From positions 1 through 38,951 of the forward strand of contig JAZUIF010000114.1 in NCBI GenBank assembly GCA_045642085.1: a stretch of 38,951 bases of DNA, in the 5' to 3' direction. This document shows, in pieces, positions 34,026 to 38,951 of the stretch; within the stretch, counting starts at the first letter, position 1; each line of letters starts with the position of its first letter. Both the position numbers and the translations under genes were made by a program. The DNA comes from UBA1723 sp045642085. GTDB taxonomy: Bacteria; Bacteroidota; Bacteroidia; Bacteroidales; Paludibacteraceae. The notes under the pieces are model-generated. The model did no database searches, had not been told where the DNA came from, and saw only the letters and a list, made by a program, of their open reading frames with translations.

Positions 34026-35531
34026 ATGAGTCTACTTAAAAAGACATATTTATTTTTATTGCTGTGCATTTTTGCAGTGTCAGCCAACGCAGCAGATAAC
34101 GTGATTCTTGAGCATAGCGAGGAGCTATCTTTCGACAAGGAACATGGACGCGATTATCAGATTTTGCGAGGCAACGTGAGATTCCGTCACGACAACGCAT
34201 TAATGTACTGCGATAGTGCATACTTCTACGACACCAACAATTCGTTTGACGCGTTTGGCAATTGCCGTGTGGTGCAAGACACCATGATAATGACGTCAAA
34301 CACAATGTACTACGACGGAAACACTCGTATAATCAAAGTAAGAGGCAACGTGTTCCTAAAAAACGGAAGTATGACTCTGACTACCGATTGGCTCGACTTC
34401 TACCGTGATGCCAACTATGGTTACTACGCAGACAAAGGTCATCTTGTCGACCCGCAATTCGACATCGTATCAAAAATAGGATACTACTACCCTAATTCTA
34501 AAGTATCGTTCTTCAAAGGAGATGTCACAATGTTGAGCGGAGAGACTAAGATTCTTACCGATTCATTGAAGTTCGACCAGACACGAAACATATCATCTGT
34601 ATTCGGACCGTCGACAATCTACCATACCGACTACACAATCGAAACAACATATGCTTGGACCAACACAGTCGACAGATACGGACGTCTGTACAACCATTCC
34701 GTCTTGACAAGCAAGAATGGTTCTAAGATGACCGCCGACTCTATCTACTTCTCTAGTTTGACTAACGTTGTTGAGATGTGGGGTGATGCGTTGGCTCTTG
34801 ACGACTCTTCACATACCGGTTTTTCCGGCGACTACGCATGGATGCAGAACAATCCAGGCAAAGGTCTTGTCGTAGGTAAAGCGTGCATGATGGACTATTC
34901 AAATCCCGACGACACTCTGTTTGTGCATGGCGACACAATAAGATACCAACAGTCTCAAGTCGACACTACCAAAAGAGAACTTTACGCTTACTATCATGTC
35001 AAACTTTTCAGCAACGACATGCAGGCTAAAGGAGATTCAATGTCGTACATTGAAATCGATTCTTTGATTCAGCTAGATGGGAACCCCGTTCTATGGTCGG
35101 ATGAGAGTCAAATCACAGGAGACACCATCAAGATTTTCACAAAAGACAACAAACCCAATTGGATGTACATCCGTGGCAACGCATTCGTTATCCAACAACA
35201 GGCAATCGAATGTTTTGACCAGCTAAACGGACGTGAAGCTAAAGGTTATTTCAAAGGAAGTAATCTAGACCACTTGGATATGATGGGCAACGCAATGTCG
35301 GTATACTACGCACAAGATGAATACAATAAACTAATTGGTATCAATAAGTGCGAAGGACAAATGCTATCAATCTTCTTGTACAACAGGAAAATGGACAGAA
35401 TCAAGATGACTCCGGATTCCAAAGGCACAATGTATCCTCCTGGACAAATCCCAGAAAAGGAACGCACCCTTAGAGGATTCACATGGAGAGAAGAAGAGAG
35501 ACCTTTGTCAAAAGAAGACATTTTTAAATAA
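34026..35531 (+). CDS. OstA-like (LptA/LptD N-terminal type) protein
   Basis: The 501-residue protein has signal peptide LFLLLCIFAVSANAA. Repeated short beta strands typical of the OstA/LptA jellyroll follow: LRGNVRFRHDNALMYCDSAYFYD, IIKVRGNVFLKNGSMTLTTDWLDFY, FFKGDVTMLSGETKILTDSLKFD (family regions over about 40-190), and more such blocks to about 420. The E. coli relatives LptA and the N-terminus of LptD form the periplasmic bridge that carries LPS to the outer membrane. The protein is longer than LptA (about 185 residues) and lacks the LptD barrel. Last gene of the chaperone operon. Confidence 0.85.
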   Translation: MSLLKKTYLFLLLCIFAVSANAADNVILEHSEELSFDKEHGRDYQILRGNVRFRHDNALMYCDSAYFYDTNNSFDAFGNCRVVQDTMIMTSNTMYYDGNTRIIKVRGNVFLKNGSMTLTTDWLDFYRDANYGYYADKGHLVDPQFDIVSKIGYYYPNSKVSFFKGDVTMLSGETKILTDSLKFDQTRNISSVFGPSTIYHTDYTIETTYAWTNTVDRYGRLYNHSVLTSKNGSKMTADSIYFSSLTNVVEMWGDALALDDSSHTGFSGDYAWMQNNPGKGLVVGKACMMDYSNPDDTLFVHGDTIRYQQSQVDTTKRELYAYYHVKLFSNDMQAKGDSMSYIEIDSLIQLDGNPVLWSDESQITGDTIKIFTKDNKPNWMYIRGNAFVIQQQAIECFDQLNGREAKGYFKGSNLDHLDMMGNAMSVYYAQDEYNKLIGINKCEGQMLSIFLYNRKMDRIKMTPDSKGTMYPPGQIPEKERTLRGFTWREEERPLSKEDIFK

Positions 35532-35646
35532 TTAATAATTAATAGTCAACAATTAATAATTAAGGGCAATTCAAATCTTGCATTAATCATTAACCAACTT
35601 AACTAACGATTAATTATTAACCATTAACTATTAACTACAAAGAATT
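35532..35646. repeat. AT-rich intergenic repeat (ttaataattaa / ttaaccattaactatt)
   Basis: Made almost wholly of ttaataatt, ttaacnatt and similar units, like 10415-10450. No ORF. It lies between the OstA-like gene and proA. Confidence 0.6.
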
Positions 35647-36891
35647 ATGAGCAATATAGATATTTTCAAAAAGGTACAGAAGGCATCAACAGAGCTTAAC
35701 CTTCTATCCGAGAGCAAAATCAACGAGATTCTTCGTGCTTTGGCAGATGCGGCAGAAAGCAACTGTGCAGAAATATTGGCAGCCAACGAGAAAGATTTGG
35801 CAAAGATGGATCCAGCCAACCCAATGTACGACCGATTGAAGTTGACAAAGGAGCGTATCGACGGAATCGCATCAGATATCCGCAACGTCGCTACCCTACC
35901 TTCTCCACTTGGCAAATCATCAAAGGAGAACACTCTTCCAAACGGTTTGAAGATCAAACGTGTCAGCGTACCATTCGGAGTAATCGGAATCATCTATGAG
36001 GCTCGTCCAAACGTAACATTCGACGTATTCAGCCTATGTTTGAAATCGGGCAACGCTTGTGTGCTAAAGGGCGGTACTGACGCTTTCGACAGCAACACAG
36101 CCATCGTCAATGTCATCCACAACGTGTTGAAGCAGCATAATGTCAATCCGGATATTGTGGCATTGATGCCAGCCGGACGTGAGGCTACCGCCGATTTGCT
36201 TGCCGCACGTGATTATGTCGACCTACTTATTCCACGAGGAAGCGCAGGTTTGATCAAATTCGTAAGAGAGAACGCAAAGGTGAACGTCATCGAGACAGGA
36301 GCTGGAGTTGTCCACACATATTTCGATAAAGCCGGAGATTTGGAGAAAGGTAAGGCGATTGTCAACAACGGAAAGACACGTCGTGTGAGTGTCTGCAACG
36401 CACTCGACTGCTTGATCATCCACAAAGATCGTCTTTGCGACATCGATGCTCTATGTGCACCACTTGCAGCAAGCAATGTCAAACTTTACTGCGACGAGGC
36501 TTCATTCGCAGCATTGAAGCAATATCCAGCAGAGTTGAAGAATCACGCCACTGCTGATGACTTTGGATGTGAGTTCCAAGACTATAAGATGGCAATCAAG
36601 ACTGTCGACAGTATCGACGGAGCCATTGAACACGTCAGCATATATTCATCAAAGCACTCAGAGGCTATCATCAGTGAGGATTCAGCAGCGTTGGCAAAAT
36701 ACATCCAGATGGTGGACGCAGCATGTGTATACCAGAATGCACCAACAAGCTTCACTGACGGAGCACAGTTTGGACTAGGAGCAGAGATCGGAATCTCAAC
36801 ACAGAAGCTACATGCACGTGGTCCAATGGCACTTGAGGAGATCACCACTTACAAGTGGATCATAGAGGGCAACGGACAAGTTAGAAAGTAA
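35647..36891 (+). CDS. proA: Glutamate-5-semialdehyde dehydrogenase (gamma-glutamyl phosphate reductase)
   Basis: The 414-residue enzyme is of normal ProA length. Family signs are VPFGVIGIIYEARPNVT (about 112-128), KGGTDA, the catalytic Cys250 in RRVSVCNALDCL, and the C-terminal FGLGAEIGISTQKLHARGPM (about 376-396). ProA reduces gamma-glutamyl phosphate with NADPH to glutamate semialdehyde, the second step of proline synthesis. ProB, its partner kinase, is not in the window. The stop is followed by a repeat-rich gap and then argF', so proline and arginine genes sit side by side, an order I recall from other Bacteroidales. Confidence 0.96.
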   Translation: MSNIDIFKKVQKASTELNLLSESKINEILRALADAAESNCAEILAANEKDLAKMDPANPMYDRLKLTKERIDGIASDIRNVATLPSPLGKSSKENTLPNGLKIKRVSVPFGVIGIIYEARPNVTFDVFSLCLKSGNACVLKGGTDAFDSNTAIVNVIHNVLKQHNVNPDIVALMPAGREATADLLAARDYVDLLIPRGSAGLIKFVRENAKVNVIETGAGVVHTYFDKAGDLEKGKAIVNNGKTRRVSVCNALDCLIIHKDRLCDIDALCAPLAASNVKLYCDEASFAALKQYPAELKNHATADDFGCEFQDYKMAIKTVDSIDGAIEHVSIYSSKHSEAIISEDSAALAKYIQMVDAACVYQNAPTSFTDGAQFGLGAEIGISTQKLHARGPMALEEITTYKWIIEGNGQVRK

Positions 36892-36910
36892 ATGCTGAAT
36901 GCAATTAATT

Positions 36911-37004
36911 AGGAGATTATATAGCAGTTGTCCAAAAATGAGGATTGCAAAGGGCGGAACGCCCTTGCCCCTCCCCCCAACGCGAGGCCGTAGGCCGAGC
37001 GTAC
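36911..37004 (+). repeat. Dispersed GC-rich hairpin element, full-length copy
   Basis: aggagattatatag... leads into atgaggattg and the hairpin aagggcg-gaa-cgccctt (36949-36965), then a C-rich stretch and a second palindrome around ggccgtaggcc. The first 55 bases match the element at 38898-38951. AT-rich atttcgcatt-family copies flank it (36889-36903 and 37043-37070). Confidence 0.7.
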
Positions 37005-37042
37005 AAAAAAAAGAATCAAAAAATGCCCAATGCGTAATAATT

Positions 37043-37070
37043 TAGCATTTCGCATTTATAATTTATAATT
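37043..37070. repeat. atttcgcatt-family repeat before argF'
   Basis: tagcatttcgcatttataat and the following ttataatt match the repeat at 10462-10487. It ends ten bases before the argF' start codon, so it may form part of the leader. Confidence 0.55.
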
Positions 37071-37079
37071 TAAAAAAAG

Positions 37080-38036
37080 ATGAGATATTATACAGGAGTC
37101 AAGGATCTTGGCGATTTGAACGCAGCCGTTAAGGAGGCACTAGAGGTAAAGAAAAATAAGTTTGGATACCAGCATCTTGGAAAGAACAAGACATTGCTTA
37201 TGGTATTCTTCAACAACAGTTTGCGTACTCGCTTGTCGACACAGAAAGCAGGTATGAACCTTGGTATGAACACAATGGTTCTAGACGTAAACCAGGGAGC
37301 ATGGAAACTTGAGACAGAGCGTGGCGTCATCATGGATGGCGACAAGAGCGAACACTTGCTTGAGGCTATCCCTGTTATGGCTTCATTCTGTGACATCATC
37401 GGAGTAAGAAGCTTCGCACGTTTCGAGAGCAAGCAGTTCGACTACGAGGAGACAATCATCAACCAGTTTATCAAATACTCTGGCAAACCAGTTTTCTCTA
37501 TGGAGTCAGCTACTTGCCACCCACTACAGGCATTCGCAGACCTTATCACAATCGAGGAGTTCAAGGAAGTTAAGCGTCCAAAGGTAGTGTTGACTTGGGC
37601 ACCACATCCAAAAGCACTTCCACAGGCTGTTCCAAACTCATTCGCTGATTTCATGAACGAGGCAGACGTAGATTTCGTCATCACACATCCAAAAGGATAC
37701 GAGTTGGCAGAGCAGTTTGTAAGAGGAGCAAAGGTAGAGTACGATCAGGACAAGGCACTTGCCGGAGCTGATTTCGTATATGCAAAGAACTGGAGTGCAT
37801 ACCAGGATCCTAACTACGGACAGATTTTGAGCAAGGATATGTCGTGGACAATCACAACAGAGAAGATGGCATTGACAAACAACGGACACTTCATGCACTG
37901 TTTGCCAGTACGTCGTAACATGATCGTTACAGACGACGTGATCGAAGGACCACGTTCATTGGTTATCCCAGAGGCAGCCAACAGAGAGATCTCTGCAGAG
38001 GTGGTATTGAAGAGAATATTGGAGACTGAATTTTAA
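37080..38036 (+). CDS. argF': N-succinylornithine (or N-acetylornithine) carbamoyltransferase
   Basis: The 318-residue transcarbamylase has the carbamoyl phosphate motif SLRTR (47-51), the HPLQAFADL motif and HCLPVRR near 283. The region GAWKLETERGVIMDGDKSEH is typical of the Bacteroides/Xanthomonas-type ArgF' rather than ordinary OTC. From memory, residue 90 (Pro in the B. fragilis enzyme, Glu92 in Xanthomonas) decides between succinyl- and acetylornithine; here it is Ser90, which lacks the acid and so points to succinylornithine. The enzyme makes the citrulline derivative in arginine synthesis in the cytoplasm. The aquaporin gene starts 19 bp after its stop. The AT-rich repeat region upstream may hold its promoter. 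Confidence 0.92.
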   Translation: MRYYTGVKDLGDLNAAVKEALEVKKNKFGYQHLGKNKTLLMVFFNNSLRTRLSTQKAGMNLGMNTMVLDVNQGAWKLETERGVIMDGDKSEHLLEAIPVMASFCDIIGVRSFARFESKQFDYEETIINQFIKYSGKPVFSMESATCHPLQAFADLITIEEFKEVKRPKVVLTWAPHPKALPQAVPNSFADFMNEADVDFVITHPKGYELAEQFVRGAKVEYDQDKALAGADFVYAKNWSAYQDPNYGQILSKDMSWTITTEKMALTNNGHFMHCLPVRRNMIVTDDVIEGPRSLVIPEAANREISAEVVLKRILETEF

Positions 38037-38055
38037 TTAATAAAAACAAAAGGAA

Positions 38056-38730
38056 ATGAAAAAGGAGTATTTAGCTGAGATGATAGGCACAATGGTGCTT
38101 GTTCTCATGGGATGCGGCACAGCCGTAAGTTTGAATTGTGGTGTTGACACTGCATCAGTAGTAGGTACAGCCGTAGCATTCGGTTTGGCAGTAGTAGCGA
38201 TGGCATACACAATCGGTGGAATCAGCGGTTGCCACATCAACCCAGCAATCACACTTGGTTGCTTGATTTCAAAGCGTATTTCAGGCAAGGATGCAGGTAT
38301 GTACATGCTATTCCAGACAATCGGAGCATTCATCGGAAGCGGTTTGTTGGCATTGCTAGTCAGCCAGGTTGGTGCAGCAGGTACAACAACAGGAGCTAAC
38401 GCATGTGCAAACGGACCTGTTGCAGCATGTATCGCTGAGGTTATCTTGACATTCGTATTCGTACTTGTAGTGCTTGGAACAACAGATTCTAAGAAGGGTG
38501 CTGGCAACCTTGCAGGTCTTGCTATCGGTTTGTCACTAATCCTTGTTCACTTGGTAGGTATCCACTACACAGGAACATCTGTTAACCCAGCTCGTTCAAT
38601 CGCTCCAGCTGTATTCCAGGGTGGAGAGGCATTGGCTCAGCTTTGGGCATTCATCGTAGGACCATTCGCTGGTGCAGCACTTGCAGCTGTAGTATGGAAC
38701 TGTGTCTCAGGAAGCTGCAACAAAGACTAA
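38056..38730 (+). CDS. aqpZ: Aquaporin, AqpZ-like water channel
   Basis: The 224-residue inner-membrane protein has six hydrophobic segments and the two half-helix motifs HINPAIT (Asn62-Pro-Ala) and SVNPARS (Asn177-Pro-Ala). The selectivity-filter residues match E. coli AqpZ in kind and spacing: His165, Thr174 and Arg180 (His174, Thr183 and Arg189 in E. coli), with a Phe in TM2. This favours water over glycerol. It passes water across the inner membrane in osmotic adjustment. It lies 19 bp after argF', probably in the same transcript, and is followed by a terminator. Confidence 0.93.
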   Translation: MKKEYLAEMIGTMVLVLMGCGTAVSLNCGVDTASVVGTAVAFGLAVVAMAYTIGGISGCHINPAITLGCLISKRISGKDAGMYMLFQTIGAFIGSGLLALLVSQVGAAGTTTGANACANGPVAACIAEVILTFVFVLVVLGTTDSKKGAGNLAGLAIGLSLILVHLVGIHYTGTSVNPARSIAPAVFQGGEALAQLWAFIVGPFAGAALAAVVWNCVSGSCNKD

Positions 38731-38751
38731 TCTGATTTTAACAAACAAAAT

Positions 38752-38788
38752 AAAGGCTGTCTCAAACGAGGCAGCCTTTTGTGTTTTT
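38752..38788 (+). terminator. Terminator after aqpZ
   Basis: aaaggctg pairs with cagccttt, with ctc/gag extending the stem around an aaac loop. It is followed by gtgttttt. Confidence 0.85.
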
Positions 38789-38814
38789 ATATTTCACAGA
38801 ATCTCATATTATCA

Positions 38815-38840
38815 CCACAGAGACACAAAGATCACAGAGA
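38815..38840. repeat. cacagag/cacaaag short direct repeat
   Basis: ccacagagacacaaagatcacagaga has three imperfect cacagag units. Similar cacagag-rich intergenic stretches are known from many bacterial genomes. No ORF. Confidence 0.4.
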
Positions 38841-38897
38841 AAGTCTACGACTTTTATATGAGGGAATGAGTTGAATTGGAGTTGATTTGAGAGTTTT

Positions 38898-38951
38898 AGG
38901 AGATTTTATAGGTTGTGCTAAAATGAGGATTGTTAAGGGCGGAACGCCCTA
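38898..38951 (+). repeat. Dispersed GC-rich hairpin element, second copy (cut by window end)
   Basis: aggagattttatagg through atgaggattg to the hairpin aagggcggaacgccct matches 36911-36964 with few differences. The window ends inside the element. Confidence 0.7.

Noticed and set aside
38037..38507. Minus-strand 156-codon frame opposite the aquaporin
   Set aside because: Antisense shadow of a GC-richer membrane protein gene with clear NPA motifs on the plus strand.

Overview
The window looks like a chromosomal segment from a member of the Bacteroidales (phylum Bacteroidota). The grounds are a SusC/SusD pair with a glycan-binding lipoprotein, PCMD and calycin-like secreted proteins, the Bacteroidetes-type N-succinyl/N-acetylornithine carbamoyltransferase (ArgF'), an OstA-like protein behind three SurA/PpiC-type chaperones, many lipoprotein signal peptides, TAnnTTTG-type -7 promoter elements, and little sign of Shine-Dalgarno sequences. 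Genus cannot be assigned from the sequence alone. No phage, integrase, transposase or CRISPR array was seen.

Layout. (1) 2-835: 3' part of an AAA-ATPase-like/PD-(D/E)XK protein whose start lies outside the window. (2) 7961-960, minus strand: a three-gene surface cluster of a PCMD lipoprotein, an outer-membrane beta-barrel, and a 1641-residue secreted protein with its own PCMD-like domain, about ten calycin-like repeats and a sorting-type C-terminus. This is the least explained and most interesting locus. (3) 8240-8534, minus: three identical tRNA-Asn(GUU) genes in tandem with hairpin-containing spacers. (4) 8643-15649, plus: PfkB-type nucleoside/sugar kinase, HAD phosphatase, thioredoxin-like protein, sirtuin, then a lipoprotein, a DUF3160 lipoprotein and a CapA-like phosphoesterase. 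(5) 16027-15746, minus: HU protein. (6) 23108-16251, minus: SusC, SusD and SGBP-like glycan-binding protein with no enzyme or regulator beside them. (7) 29506-23569, minus: DEAD-box RNA helicase, then a compact YigZ / beta-barrel / DUF4254 / GT9 / TrpS run closed by a strong terminator. (8) 29779-35531, plus: three peptidyl-prolyl isomerase/SurA-like proteins and an OstA-like protein, a probable outer-membrane biogenesis operon. (9) 35647-38730, plus: ProA, ArgF' and an aquaporin.

Several intergenic regions hold dispersed palindromic or AT-rich repeats, including an inverted pair of REP-like hairpins, a GC-rich hairpin element present twice, and an AT-rich family containing atttcgcatt that reaches into coding ends. 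Functional assignments rest on motif and family recognition by eye; no database search was possible.
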